NCBI GenBank assembly: GCA_041912595.1
Contig: JAYRMR010000005.1
Location: 1-64,000, forward strand
Source: Roseateles_B sp041912595
GTDB lineage: Bacteria; Pseudomonadota; Gammaproteobacteria; Burkholderiales; Burkholderiaceae_C
Length of the DNA stretch: 64,000 nt
Direction: 5' to 3'
Of the stretch, positions 50,112 to 60,514 are shown one piece after another. Numbering within the stretch: the stretch's first letter is position 1; each line of letters begins with the position of its first letter. Below the pieces are notes generated by a model. It ran no database searches. It was given only the letters and a program-made list of their open reading frames with translations, and had not been told where the DNA came from. The position numbers and the translations under genes are program-made.

Positions 50112-50150
50112 TTTTCGGTCGCCAAGCATTTCGTGCGGGGCGACCGAAAA
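50112..50150 (-). terminator. Inverted repeat after serS, possible terminator
   Basis: TTTTCGGTCGCC and GGCGACCGAAAA form a perfect 12-base stem with a 15-base loop, 29 bases after serS. The tail is A/T-mixed rather than a clean T run. Confidence 0.5.
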
Positions 50151-50178
50151 ATTTTCGCCGGGCCGTCCTTCCGGACCT

Positions 50179-51474
<1,296 letters not shown>

Positions 51475-51575
51475 GGGGGTCCTCGTCTCAGGGAGGGAAT
51501 TCTAGGCAGCGGGCGGACCGGCTCGGTCGCACCCGCGCGAAAAAGGGGCCGTGGGCCGTCAGGCAGGGGCCAGCG

Positions 51576-52559
51576 TCAAGATCGGGACGCGGCGTGCTCG
51601 GCCATGGACTTGTCGCCCAGGCCCAGCGGCAGGGGGAAGCGCACGTGCTCCTCCACGCCCGGCAGGCTGCGCACGGTGGTCGCCCCCAGCGCACGCAGGC
51701 GGGCGATCACGGCCTGCACCAGCACGTCGGGCGCGGACGCGCCGGCCGTCAGGCCCACGCACTGGCGGCCTTCGAACCACCCGGCCTGCAGGTCCTCGGC
51801 GCCGTCGACCATGTAGGCCGGCGTGCCCAGGCGCTCGGCCAGCTCCCGCAGGCGGTTGCTGTTGGAGCTGGTGGGGCTGCCCACGACGACGACCACGTCC
51901 ACCTGCGGCGCCAGCAGCTTGACGGCGTCCTGGCGGTTCTGGGTGGCGTAGCAGATGTCCTGCTGCTTGGGTTCGCGCACCTGCGGGAAGTGCTGCTTCA
52001 CCGCGGCCAGGATCTCGGCGGCGTCGTCCACGCTGAGCGTGGTCTGGGTCACCACCGCCAGGCGGCTCGGGTCCTTCACGCGGACGTGGGGCACATCACT
52101 GGCCTCCTCCACGAGGTAGATGCCGTCGCTCAGTTGGCCCATGGTGCCTTCGACCTCGGGATGCCCCTTGTGGCCGATCATGATGAACTCGTAGCCCTCG
52201 CGGTGGAGCTTGGCCACCTCGACATGCACCTTGGTGACCAGCGGGCAGGTCGCGTCGTAGACCTGGAAGCCGCGCTGCGCCGCCTCCTGGCGCACGGCCT
52301 GGCTCACGCCGTGGGCGCTGAAGATCAGCGTCGCGCCGGGCGGCACGTCGGCCAGTTCCTCGATGAAGATCGCGCCCTTGGCCTTCAGGTCGTTGACGAC
52401 GAAGGTGTTGTGCACGATCTCGTGGCGCACGTAGATCGGCGCCCCGAACTTCTGCAGCGCACGCTCGACGATCTCGATGGCGCGGTCCACGCCGGCGCAG
52501 AAGCCGCGGGGCTCCGCCAGCAGCACCTCGCCCAGGGTACGGACGTCCTGTTCAGCCAT
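51576..52559 (-). CDS. ispH: 4-Hydroxy-3-methylbut-2-enyl diphosphate reductase
   Basis: Last enzyme of the MEP isoprenoid pathway, making IPP and DMAPP. The 327-residue product has the three Cys that bind the 4Fe-4S cluster, in EPRGFCAGVDRAIEIV, YDATCPLVTKVH and QQDICYATQNRQ. The ATG chosen overlaps the fkpB stop; a GTG one codon earlier is equally possible. fkpB-ispH adjacency is a known conserved pair. Confidence 0.96.
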   Translation of the reverse strand: MAEQDVRTLGEVLLAEPRGFCAGVDRAIEIVERALQKFGAPIYVRHEIVHNTFVVNDLKAKGAIFIEELADVPPGATLIFSAHGVSQAVRQEAAQRGFQVYDATCPLVTKVHVEVAKLHREGYEFIMIGHKGHPEVEGTMGQLSDGIYLVEEASDVPHVRVKDPSRLAVVTQTTLSVDDAAEILAAVKQHFPQVREPKQQDICYATQNRQDAVKLLAPQVDVVVVVGSPTSSNSNRLRELAERLGTPAYMVDGAEDLQAGWFEGRQCVGLTAGASAPDVLVQAVIARLRALGATTVRSLPGVEEHVRFPLPLGLGDKSMAEHAASRS

Positions 52560-53002
52560 CACAGCACCCCGATGATCTGGACTTCGAAGCTCACCGGCTG
52601 GCCGGCCAGCGGGTGGTTGAAGTCGAAGAGCAGCCAGTCCTCGCCGACCTCGCGCACGAGGCCGGCGTAGCGGCCGGTGCCATCGGGCGTGGGGAACTCG
52701 ACGACATCGCCGACCGAGTAGGTCTGGTCCGGGTCGCCCAGCTCCTGCAGCAGTGCCAGCTTGACGCGCTGCAGCATCTCCGGATTGCGTTCGCCGAAGG
52801 CTTCGCCCGCGGCCAGCTCGAAACGGGTGTGCGCCCCTTCGGCCAGGCCGAGCAGACGCGCCTCGATGGCTGGCGCCAGCTGGCCGGCGCCCAGGGACAG
52901 GGTGGCCGGCTTGTCGTCAAAGGTATTGACGATGTCCGCGCCGTCCGGACCGGCCAGGCGGTAGTGCAGGGTTAAAAACGACCCTTGTTGGATGAGGTTC
53001 AT
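52559..53002 (-). CDS. fkpB: FKBP-type peptidyl-prolyl isomerase
   Basis: Prolyl isomerase and chaperone of the SlyD/FkpB type, 147 residues. LTLHYRLAGPDGADIVNTFDDKPATLSLG is the N-terminal strand block, then the insert with AFGERNPEML and the C-terminal FDFNHPLAGQPVSFEVQI, which is a family signature. It starts at ATGAACCTCATC and overlaps ispH, as in many proteobacteria. Confidence 0.93.
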   Translation of the reverse strand: MNLIQQGSFLTLHYRLAGPDGADIVNTFDDKPATLSLGAGQLAPAIEARLLGLAEGAHTRFELAAGEAFGERNPEMLQRVKLALLQELGDPDQTYSVGDVVEFPTPDGTGRYAGLVREVGEDWLLFDFNHPLAGQPVSFEVQIIGVL

Positions 53003-53138
53003 GCTGTCCCGGCGCCCAGGCCGGTTTCTTTGTCGCTGGGGCGGATTTTAGGCTGGACGACAATGCCGCCCCGCGCTTGCCGACATTCCGCTCCATTCCA
53101 TTGGCCGCACCTTTGGCCTAACGCAAGCCGGATCCCCC

Positions 53139-53810
53139 ATGCTGCATGACCTGCCCGCCTCCGCCAGACCCCGCGAAAAGCTGCTCTCCCGGGGGCCGTC
53201 CGCCCTCGGCGACGCCGAACTGCTGGCCCTGCTCCTCGGAACCGGGCTCAAGGGCAAGCCGGTGCTGATGCTCGCGCAGGAGCTCCTCGACCACTTCGGC
53301 GGTCTGGCGGGCCTGATGCAGGCGCGCCACGAGGACATGCGCAGCGCCCGCGGCCTCGGCCCCGCCCGCCGTGCCAAACTTGCGGCCGTGCTGGAAATTG
53401 CCCGGCGCACCCTGCAGTCGCGTTTGCAGCGCAGCGCCAGCTTCGATGCCCCCGAGGCCGTCAAGGCCTATCTGCAACTGCAACTCGCCCACCTCGACCA
53501 CGAAGCCTTCGCCGTGCTCTTTCTGGATGCCCAGCATCGCCTCATCCGCATGGAAACCCTCTTTCACGGCACCCTCACCCAGACCAGCGTCTACCCCCGC
53601 GAGATCGTCAAGCACGCCCTCGCGCTGGGGGCTGCCGCGGTGATCCTGGCCCACAACCACCCCTCGGGCGTCGCCGAGCCTTCCCGGTCGGACGAGCTGC
53701 TCACCCAGCGGCTCCTGGCGTCGCTGGCGCTGGTGGAGGTGCGGGTGCTGGACCACATCGTCGTGGCCGCGGGTCACAGCGTGTCCATGGCCGAGCGAGG
53801 GCTCATCTGA
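53139..53810 (+). CDS. radC: RadC family (JAMM/MPN+) protein
   Basis: 223-residue RadC homologue. The N-terminal helix-hairpin-helix part (SARPREKLLSRGPSALGDAELLALLLGTG) precedes a JAB/MPN+ domain with metal motif LAHNHPSGVAEPSRSDELL (HxH...SxxD type). The name RadC implies DNA repair, but a repair role is not established. It is divergent from fkpB and 1 base before the Smr gene. Confidence 0.94.
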   Translation: MLHDLPASARPREKLLSRGPSALGDAELLALLLGTGLKGKPVLMLAQELLDHFGGLAGLMQARHEDMRSARGLGPARRAKLAAVLEIARRTLQSRLQRSASFDAPEAVKAYLQLQLAHLDHEAFAVLFLDAQHRLIRMETLFHGTLTQTSVYPREIVKHALALGAAAVILAHNHPSGVAEPSRSDELLTQRLLASLALVEVRVLDHIVVAAGHSVSMAERGLI

Positions 53811-53811
53811 C

Positions 53812-54468
53812 ATGCGACGCAAACCCGACACCCCCGCCCTGCGCAGCCTGCAGGACCTCGGCCAGATGCACCAGGAGTTGCAGCGGCGCCAGCGCGAGGA
53901 GGAAGCCCGCCGCGAACGGGAGGCCGCCCAGCGGCGGCTGATGGAGCGGGAAGCCCGCATCTTCGAGCTGAGCGTCGGCCCGGTGACGCCGCTGCCCGAC
54001 ACCGGGCGGGTGGTCCTCGCCGGCGCCCCGCCCCTGCCCGAGCCCCGGCAGCGCGAGCTCGACGAGCAGGCCGTCCTGCGCCAGGCGCTGTCCGACGATT
54101 TCGATGTCGAGTCCCTCCTCGAAACCGACGAAACGCTGTCCTTCCGCCGTCCCGAGGTCAGCCTCGAGGTCGTGCGCAAGCTCCGGCGGGGGCATTGGGC
54201 CCTGCAGGCGCAGATCGACCTGCACGGTCTGCGACGCGATCAGGCCCGCGAGGCCATCGGCACCTTCATCCACGACAGCGCGCGCCGCGGCATGCGCTGC
54301 GTGCGGGTGGTCCATGGCAAGGGCAACGGCTCGCCCGGGCGCGAACCCGTGCTCAAGACCCGCGTGCGGCGCTGGCTCGTGCAGAAGCAGGAGGTGCTGG
54401 CCTTCGTCCAGGCCCGCCCGAGCGACGGCGGCGCCGGTGCGCTGATGGTGCTGCTCAACAGCCCCTGA
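53812..54468 (+). CDS. Smr domain protein
   Basis: 218-residue protein with a charged N-terminal helix (QRRQREEEARREREAAQRR) and a C-terminal Smr domain (about 125-210): ALQAQIDLHGLRRDQAREAIGTFIHDS then VRVVHGKGNGSPGREPVLKTRVRRWL. The LDLHG-type and HGKG motifs are those of Smr endonuclease-like domains; members act on branched DNA or RNA. It follows radC with one base between. Confidence 0.92.
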   Translation: MRRKPDTPALRSLQDLGQMHQELQRRQREEEARREREAAQRRLMEREARIFELSVGPVTPLPDTGRVVLAGAPPLPEPRQRELDEQAVLRQALSDDFDVESLLETDETLSFRRPEVSLEVVRKLRRGHWALQAQIDLHGLRRDQAREAIGTFIHDSARRGMRCVRVVHGKGNGSPGREPVLKTRVRRWLVQKQEVLAFVQARPSDGGAGALMVLLNSP

Positions 54469-54715
54469 GCCGTCCGATCAAACCCGCCAAGCATCCGGGC
54501 AGAAGCTGAACGCGAGCTTGCAAGGCCGGGCCTGTGATCCGCTCACGACATGCCAGCCTTGCCGCGCATTCCCGATTGACGTCCCTGCGTCCATCTCGTT
54601 AGTCTGGCCCTGCGGCACACACCGACGGGCGACTCCCGGCGGTCCGTCAGGCGGGCGCCCGGGACGGTGTCACCGTGTAGTTCTCATTCAACAGACAGCC
54701 ATGAGAGGACCGCAC

Positions 54716-55360
54716 ATGAGCGACTTGCATTCACTCGAACTCCCGAAGCGGAGCGCCAAGGGCATCGGCCTGGTCATCGTGACCCATGCCGTCATCGTCT
54801 GGGGCCTGGCCGCCGGCCTGACCACGCACTTCACCAAGAAGGAGACGCCGCCGGTCACGCTCATCGAGATGCCGGACAAGCCCCGCACAGTGGAGCCTCC
54901 GCCGCCGGTGACACGCCAGGTGGAGTTCACGCCGGTGATCACGCCGGTGCTGCCCCCGAACGACATCCGGATCGACACGCCGGTTTCGCCCATCACGGTC
55001 GATTCCACGAGCCACAGCAAGCCCTTCGAAGGCCCCGGCACGGGCGGCACCGTGGGCATCCCGGGCAACCGGGAGGTCGGCGGCACGCCCCCGGCCGGCC
55101 CGCTGCGCGCCGAGGCCGTCTGTGATGTCATGAGCATGCCCGAGGTCCCGGCGGTGAACTGGAGCGGTCGCGCCAGCTTCCGCGTGCAGGCACAGCTGGT
55201 GGCCGGCCGCGTGGCCGAGGTGCAGTTCCTCAGCGTCAGCGGTGGCATGGACGCCCGCAGCCGGCGCGCCCTGCAGAACGCTGTCCAGGCCGCGCTGGGC
55301 GCCTACCAGTGCCGCGGCAGCCAGGCCTTCGAGCAGGAGTTCGTGTTCAACATCCAGTAA
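54716..55360 (+). CDS. Energy transducer TonB-like protein
   Basis: Inner-membrane anchored periplasmic protein of 214 residues. One hydrophobic segment (GIGLVIVTHAVIVWGLAAGLT) near residue 17, then a Pro-rich periplasmic linker (MPDKPRTVEPPPPVTRQV), a Gly/Pro linker, and a C-terminal TonB-fold domain (VPAVNWSGRASFRVQAQLVAG... FEQEFVFNI). Possible partner of TonB-dependent receptors such as the one at 12969. No ExbB/ExbD genes are adjacent. Confidence 0.8.
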   Translation: MSDLHSLELPKRSAKGIGLVIVTHAVIVWGLAAGLTTHFTKKETPPVTLIEMPDKPRTVEPPPPVTRQVEFTPVITPVLPPNDIRIDTPVSPITVDSTSHSKPFEGPGTGGTVGIPGNREVGGTPPAGPLRAEAVCDVMSMPEVPAVNWSGRASFRVQAQLVAGRVAEVQFLSVSGGMDARSRRALQNAVQAALGAYQCRGSQAFEQEFVFNIQ

Positions 55361-55385
55361 ACCCTTACTGACCCCCGGATGAACG

Positions 55386-55421
55386 GACGCCGAGGTGGGC
55401 TCGACCCCTCGGCGTCTTTTT
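55386..55421 (+). terminator. Rho-independent terminator after the TonB-like gene
   Basis: GACGCCGAGG pairs with CCTCGGCGTC (10 bases), 11-base loop, then TTTTT. Confidence 0.9.
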
Positions 55422-55466
55422 CATGGGGCTCGCGGCTCAAGCCTGGCCGCCCTGGCGGGGGCAAAC

Positions 55467-55877
55467 TCAACCGCCGATATTGCGCATCCAGTCGGCGGTT
55501 CCCAGGAATGCCTCGTCCAGGCGCGTCTGCAAGGAGGGGTCGAGGGCCAGCTCCGACATGGCCTGGCGCATGCAGTCCATCCACTGGTCACGCTCGCGGA
55601 TGCCGATGCGGAAGGGCATGTGCCGCGCGCGCAGCCGCGGGTGGCCGAAGCGTTCGATGAAGTGGTCGGGACCGCCCAGCCAGCCGCACAGGAACCAGAA
55701 CAGCTTGTCCCGGGATCCGGCCATGTCGGTGGGATGCAGGGCCCGCAGCTCGGCATAGGCCGGCTCGAGGTCCATGAGGTCGTAGAAGCGATCCACCAGG
55801 GCACGCACGGCATCCTCGCCGCCGACCCATTCATAGGCGCTGCGAGGCGCCGCTTTGTTGTCAGCCTGGTCAGTCAT
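55467..55877 (-). CDS. Group II truncated hemoglobin
   Basis: Small oxygen-binding globin of 136 residues with the trHbII (GlbO-like) pattern: YEWVGGEDAVRALVDRFYDLMD at the N-terminus, WLGGPDHFIERFGHPRLRARHMPFRIG containing the conserved Trp-Gly-Gly, Tyr/Phe and the proximal His, and WMDCMRQAM with the conserved Trp. Roles in NO or oxygen handling are known for the family. Confidence 0.93.
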   Translation of the reverse strand: MTDQADNKAAPRSAYEWVGGEDAVRALVDRFYDLMDLEPAYAELRALHPTDMAGSRDKLFWFLCGWLGGPDHFIERFGHPRLRARHMPFRIGIRERDQWMDCMRQAMSELALDPSLQTRLDEAFLGTADWMRNIGG

Positions 55878-55954
55878 GCCGTCAGCTTAGCAGCGCACAC
55901 CGCAGGCGGCGGCAGGACCTCCGACGCGACGACCGCTCGGCGACGGCCCGAAGC

Positions 55955-56758
55955 TCAGCTCAGCAGCCGGTTGGCGAGCGCCTTGATGGATTGCGCGGCG
56001 TCACTGCCGGGGAAGTGCTCCAGCAGCAGCTGCCGCTTCAGCACCGCCTGGCGCACCGCGATGTCGGCCTTCACCTCCCCGAGCAGCTCGAGCTTGAAGC
56101 CCTGCCCCGGCGCCGCGCTGACGAAGCGCTGCAGGACCTGCTGCAGCTGCCCGCAGATCAGCTTGCCCTCGCCCGGCCGCGACGCCTGGTTGAGCACCAG
56201 GCCGACGTGCCGCCGATCCTGCTGGGTTGCCAGCACCTTGATGGTGGCGTAGGCGTCCGTCAGCGAGGTGGGTTCCGGCGTGGCCACGACCAGCACATCC
56301 GTGGCGAGCGACACCGAATAGAGCACCACGTCGGAGATACCGGCCCCGGTATCGAGCAGGACCCAGTCGAAGCGGGGCTTCACCAATTCGATGATGTGCA
56401 GCAGCTTCTCGCGGACCTCGGGCGTGAGCCGGGAATACTCGACCATGCCCGAGCCGGCGAGCAGCACGTGGAAGCCGCCCGGTGCGGGCAGGATGGCCTG
56501 CTCCAGCGTGGCCTTCTCGGTGAAGACGTCATGCAGCGTGATCTTGGGATGCAGGTTCAGCACCACATCCAGGTTGGCCAGGCCCAGGTCGGCGTCCAGC
56601 ACGAGCACGCGCTGGCCCCGCGCGGCCAGCGCGGCAGCGAGGTTGGCGGTGACGAAGGTCTTGCCGACGCCGCCCTTGCCGCTGGTGACGGCCAGAGTCC
56701 GGGCGCCACCGCGGCTGGACCGGGAGGGAGATGCAGCAGGCGCTGGGGTGGTACTCAT
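55955..56758 (-). CDS. MinD/ParA-family ATPase (FlhG-like)
   Basis: P-loop ATPase of 267 residues in the FlhG/YlxH branch that controls flagellar placement or number. The deviant Walker A is TSGKGGVGKT (about 25-34), followed by VLVLDADLGLANLDVVLNLHP and LLDTGAGISDVVLYSVSLATD. A Ser/Pro-rich start precedes the domain. Its start overlaps the GGDEF gene stop (ATGA). Placement beside chemotaxis genes supports a motility role. Confidence 0.88.
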   Translation of the reverse strand: MSTTPAPAASPSRSSRGGARTLAVTSGKGGVGKTFVTANLAAALAARGQRVLVLDADLGLANLDVVLNLHPKITLHDVFTEKATLEQAILPAPGGFHVLLAGSGMVEYSRLTPEVREKLLHIIELVKPRFDWVLLDTGAGISDVVLYSVSLATDVLVVATPEPTSLTDAYATIKVLATQQDRRHVGLVLNQASRPGEGKLICGQLQQVLQRFVSAAPGQGFKLELLGEVKADIAVRQAVLKRQLLLEHFPGSDAAQSIKALANRLLS

Positions 56759-57477
56759 TCGCTTTCCTGTTGCGTTAGGGCAAACAACATGCTTTTTTCA
56801 TCGGCGCTCACCAGGGAGTCGGGCTGGGCCTCCAGGCAGGCGCGGTTGCGCCCCTCGGCCTTGGCCCGGTAGAGCTGCCGGTCCGCGCGTTCCATCCACA
56901 GCAGGGCCGAGGACCGCACCCATTGCGGCGCAAAGGCCCCGCCGAGACTGATAGTGATATGCAGCGACAGCGCCGGCGTGGCCTGGATCGCCAGGGCCTC
57001 CACCTGCTCGCGGATGCGCTCCGCCACCGTGACGCCGAAGGTCGCCGGGCAGTTCGGCAGGATGATGGCGAACTCCTCGCCGCCCACCCGCGCCACCGTG
57101 TCCATGGGGCGCACCGTCTGCATGAGGGCCTTGGCCACGGCCTGGATGACGAGGTCGCCCGCGGCATGGCCGTGAGTGTCGTTGACCGATTTGAAATGGT
57201 CGATGTCCAGGATCAGCAGCAGCGCCGGTTCACCGGAGCGGGCGACGCGATCGACCTCGCGCGACATCGCCATCTCGAAGCTGCGGCGGTTGACCAGACC
57301 GGTGAGGGCATCCTTGCTGGAGAGGTCGCACAGGGCGTCGATCACGGCCTGCAGCCAGGTGGCGCTGTGGGGCTCGGTGTCCGGCAGCATGGCGCCGGCC
57401 TGCTGCAGCAATTGCAGCGCGGGCTCCAGGCGCAGGTCCTGGACGTCGATGAGTGTGCGGCTTGAACTGGAAGGCAA
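56755..57477 (-). CDS. GGDEF-domain diguanylate cyclase
   Basis: Makes c-di-GMP. The 240-residue product has the GGDEF domain from about 75 (LSSKDALTGLVNRRSF), ILDIDHFKSVNDTHGHAAGD and the active motif VGGEEF. No transmembrane segment is seen. The start is a TTG at 57477 with AGGGGA before it; another TTG at 57519 would add 14 residues. It runs first in a two-gene operon with the FlhG-like ATPase and is divergent from cheR. Confidence 0.9.
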   Translation of the reverse strand: MPSSSSRTLIDVQDLRLEPALQLLQQAGAMLPDTEPHSATWLQAVIDALCDLSSKDALTGLVNRRSFEMAMSREVDRVARSGEPALLLILDIDHFKSVNDTHGHAAGDLVIQAVAKALMQTVRPMDTVARVGGEEFAIILPNCPATFGVTVAERIREQVEALAIQATPALSLHITISLGGAFAPQWVRSSALLWMERADRQLYRAKAEGRNRACLEAQPDSLVSADEKSMLFALTQQESE

Positions 57478-57672
57478 GAGCGTCCCCTGAGGATGCCAGG
57501 GCAGTCTAGCAGCGCCCAAGTGCGCAAACTGGCACGAAATGACCGGTTCTCCCCACCCAGTTTTTACATTCTTGCCACGGCAGGCTCACAGATACTGGAA
57601 AACACCCGAGAATCGACTCGACAGGGCCCTCAGAAGCCCTGGCCGACAAACCAGGAGCAGCGAGCAATATCC

Positions 57673-58527
57673 ATGCGGCCCACCCTGCCAGCGTCCCCCG
57701 TTGCCGAGTCCGTGGACCACGAGTTCAGTTTCAGTCGCAGCGATTTCGATCGGGTGCGCCAGCTGATCTACCAGCATGCAGGGATCAGCCTGCACGACGG
57801 CAAGCACGCCATGGTGTACAGCCGGCTGTCCCGCCGCCTGCGCGACACCGGGCACACCTCCTTCGCCAACTACCTTCAGTGGCTGGAATCCACCACCGGC
57901 GCGCAGAGCGAGCAGGAATGGCAGGAGTTCGTCAACTGCCTGACGACCAACCTGACCTCCTTCTTCCGGGAAGAACACCACTTCCATGCGCTGCTGGACG
58001 ACCTCCGGCCGCTCGCCGGCAAGCCGGTGCGCATCTGGTGCTGCGCCGCCTCGACCGGCGAGGAGCCCTACTCCATCGCCATGACCTGCGCCGAGGCGCT
58101 CGGCAGCAACGCGCAGGTGCAGATCGTCGCCAGCGACATCGACACCAATGTGCTCAACACGGCACGCCGCGGCGTCTACAACGCCGACTCTCGCGGGCTG
58201 TCCCAGGCGCGCCTCAAGAACTTCTTCATGCGCGGCACGGGCGCCAACGAAGGCCGCATCCGCGTCAAGCCGGAGTTGCAGCGCTGGATCGACTTCAAGA
58301 CACTGAACCTGATGAACGCGCAGTGGCAGCTGGGCGAGCCCTTCCAGATCGTCTTCTGCCGCAACGTGATGATCTATTTCGACGCCCCGACGCAGCGCAA
58401 GGTGCTGGAGCGCATCCACAAGGTGATGCGCCCACAAGGCCTGCTCTTCGTCGGCCACTCCGAGAACTTCACCGAATCCAAGGACCTGTTCCGACTGCGC
58501 GGCAAGACCATCTACGAGCGCGTCTGA
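57673..58527 (+). CDS. cheR: Chemotaxis protein methyltransferase CheR
   Basis: Methylates glutamates of chemoreceptors using S-adenosylmethionine. The 284 residues show the N-terminal helical domain (SRSDFDRVRQLIYQHAGISL), TNLTSFFREEHHF, then the methyltransferase part WCCAASTGEEPYSIAM and VFCRNVMIYFD. The ATG at 57673 lacks a close ribosome site, so the start could be later. It leads cheR-cheD-cheB. Confidence 0.95.
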   Translation: MRPTLPASPVAESVDHEFSFSRSDFDRVRQLIYQHAGISLHDGKHAMVYSRLSRRLRDTGHTSFANYLQWLESTTGAQSEQEWQEFVNCLTTNLTSFFREEHHFHALLDDLRPLAGKPVRIWCCAASTGEEPYSIAMTCAEALGSNAQVQIVASDIDTNVLNTARRGVYNADSRGLSQARLKNFFMRGTGANEGRIRVKPELQRWIDFKTLNLMNAQWQLGEPFQIVFCRNVMIYFDAPTQRKVLERIHKVMRPQGLLFVGHSENFTESKDLFRLRGKTIYERV

Positions 58528-58582
58528 GCCGGGCACCGGCCCGCCCCTCCATCTTCCTGAGCCCACTGGCCGAGACACCACC

Positions 58583-59251
58583 ATGAGCACGCCCTCCCCC
58601 ACTTCAGCCGTCAGTGCCCTGCAGGCCAGCGGCGTTGGCGCCGCGCGTGTGGCCCAGCTGAAAGCCGTGCCCCGCAAGCAGGGCGAGGCGTCCTTCTTCT
58701 TCTACGACGCGCACTTCAAGAATGCCGCCGTGAAGGTCCTGCCCGGCGAGTACTTCGTCGACACGGAAGACCTCCTGGTCATGACGACGCTGGGCTCCTG
58801 CATCGCCGCCTGCCTGTGGGACCGCCACGCGCAGGTCGGCGGCATGAACCACTTCATGCTGCCCGAAGGCGCCGGCGACTCGGGGCGCTACGGCTCCTTC
58901 GCCATGGAACTGCTGATCAACGAGATGATGAAGCGCGGCGCCTCCAAGGGCCGCATGGAAGCCAAGATCTTCGGCGGCGGCGCCGTCATCAGCGGCATGA
59001 ACACCATCAACGTCGGCGAGCGCAACACCAATTTCGTGCTGGACTACCTCAAGCTGGAGCGCATCCCCGTGGTCTCGAAGGACGTGATGGACGTCTATCC
59101 CCGCAAGGTCTGCTTCCTGCCTCACAGCGGCAAGGCCATGGTCAAGCGCCTGGCCCCCACCAACACCGACGCCCTGCTGCAGCAGGATCGTGCCGCCGCC
59201 CAGAAGGCCCAGCCCGTGGTCGCCACCGGCGGCTCCATCGACCTGTTCTGA
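58583..59251 (+). CDS. cheD: Chemoreceptor glutamine deamidase CheD
   Basis: Deamidates glutamines of chemoreceptors. The 222-residue product has the catalytic Cys in TTLGSCIAACLWD and His in GGMNHFMLPEGAG, then EAKIFGGGAVISGMNTINVGERN. It lies 55 bases after cheR and 21 before cheB. Confidence 0.95.
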   Translation: MSTPSPTSAVSALQASGVGAARVAQLKAVPRKQGEASFFFYDAHFKNAAVKVLPGEYFVDTEDLLVMTTLGSCIAACLWDRHAQVGGMNHFMLPEGAGDSGRYGSFAMELLINEMMKRGASKGRMEAKIFGGGAVISGMNTINVGERNTNFVLDYLKLERIPVVSKDVMDVYPRKVCFLPHSGKAMVKRLAPTNTDALLQQDRAAAQKAQPVVATGGSIDLF

Positions 59252-59272
59252 CGCGCAACGAGGGAAAGAGCA

Positions 59273-60367
59273 ATGGCCAAGACCAAAGTCGTGGTGGTCG
59301 ATGACTCCGCACTGGTGCGCAGCATCCTCACCGAGATCATCAACCGCCAGCCGGACATGGAATGCATCGGCGCGGCGGCCGACCCGCTCGCGGCCCGCGA
59401 GATGATCCGCAACCTCGATCCGGACGTGATCACGCTGGACGTCGAGATGCCCAAGATGGACGGGCTGGATTTCCTCTCCCGCCTCATGCGCCTGCGGCCG
59501 ATGCCGGTGGTGATGGTGTCCACCCTGACCGAGCGCGGCGCCGAGGTGACGCTGAAGGCGCTCGAGCTCGGCGCGATCGACTTCGTGGCCAAGCCCAAGA
59601 TCGGCGTGGCCGACGGCATCCGCCTGCTGGCCCAGGACATCACTGACAAGATCCGCGTGGCCTCCAAAGCTCACATCCGCCGCCACCACGCCCCCGCACC
59701 CGCCGCGGCGCCGGGCGAGGCCCCCGTGGCGCCCAAGCCCGTCACCATCGCCAACATCGGGCGGCTGTCGACGGAAAAGATCATCTTCATCGGCGCCTCC
59801 ACCGGCGGCACCGAGGCCACCAAGGACGTGCTCGTCAACCTGCCGCCCGACAGCCCGGCGGTGGTCATCACCCAGCACATGCCGCCCGGCTTCACCAAGA
59901 GCTACGCCGCGCGGCTGGACGGCCTGTGCAAGATCCGCGTGAAGGAAGCGCAGGACGGCGAGCGCATCCTGCCCGGCCATGGCTACATCGCCCCGGGCGG
60001 CATGCACCTGAGCGTGGAGCGCTCGGGCGCGAACTACATCGCCCGCGTGCAGGATGGCGAGCCCGTCAACCGGCACAAGCCGTCGGTGGAGGTGCTGTTC
60101 AGCTCCGCCGCCCGCGTCGTCGGGCCGAATGCCCTGGGCATCATGCTGACGGGCATGGGGGCCGATGGCGCCCGCGCGATGAAGGTCATGAAGGACGCCG
60201 GCTCCTACAACTTCGTGCAGGACGAGGCCACCTGCGTGGTCTTCGGCATGCCGCGCGAGGCCATCAATGCCGGGGCGGCGGACGAGATCCTGCCGCTGAA
60301 CCAGATCGCGCCCCGCCTCATCGAGCGGCTGCGCAGCACCGCCGGCTTCTCGACCAACCGGGTCTGA
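59273..60367 (+). CDS. cheB: Chemotaxis response regulator-methylesterase CheB
   Basis: Demethylates and deamidates chemoreceptors after phosphorylation. The receiver domain has VDDSALVRSI and the phospho-Asp in VITLDVEMPKMDG; the methylesterase domain starts FIGASTGGTEATKDVL (catalytic Ser), with TQHMPPGF (His) and TGMGADGA (Asp). 364 residues, normal for CheB. The start ATGGCCAAGACC follows GGGAAAGAG. Confidence 0.96.
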   Translation: MAKTKVVVVDDSALVRSILTEIINRQPDMECIGAAADPLAAREMIRNLDPDVITLDVEMPKMDGLDFLSRLMRLRPMPVVMVSTLTERGAEVTLKALELGAIDFVAKPKIGVADGIRLLAQDITDKIRVASKAHIRRHHAPAPAAAPGEAPVAPKPVTIANIGRLSTEKIIFIGASTGGTEATKDVLVNLPPDSPAVVITQHMPPGFTKSYAARLDGLCKIRVKEAQDGERILPGHGYIAPGGMHLSVERSGANYIARVQDGEPVNRHKPSVEVLFSSAARVVGPNALGIMLTGMGADGARAMKVMKDAGSYNFVQDEATCVVFGMPREAINAGAADEILPLNQIAPRLIERLRSTAGFSTNRV

Positions 60368-60375
60368 GCCCCGCC

Positions 60376-60396
60376 CCACCCGCCGCGCGCGGGTGG
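60376..60396 (+). terminator. Hairpin after cheB, possible terminator
   Basis: CCACCCGC pairs with GCGGGTGG around a 5-base loop just after the cheB stop. No T tract follows. Confidence 0.3.
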
Positions 60397-60514
60397 CGGT
60401 CAACGCGCCCCGGCGTCGTGCCCACGCGACCAGCGCGCCAACTTTGTCACGTCCAAGCCCGTTTCGCATCAGAACGGGATCGGCGTCGTCGCGCTGTCAT
60501 GGAGCCTCGCCACA

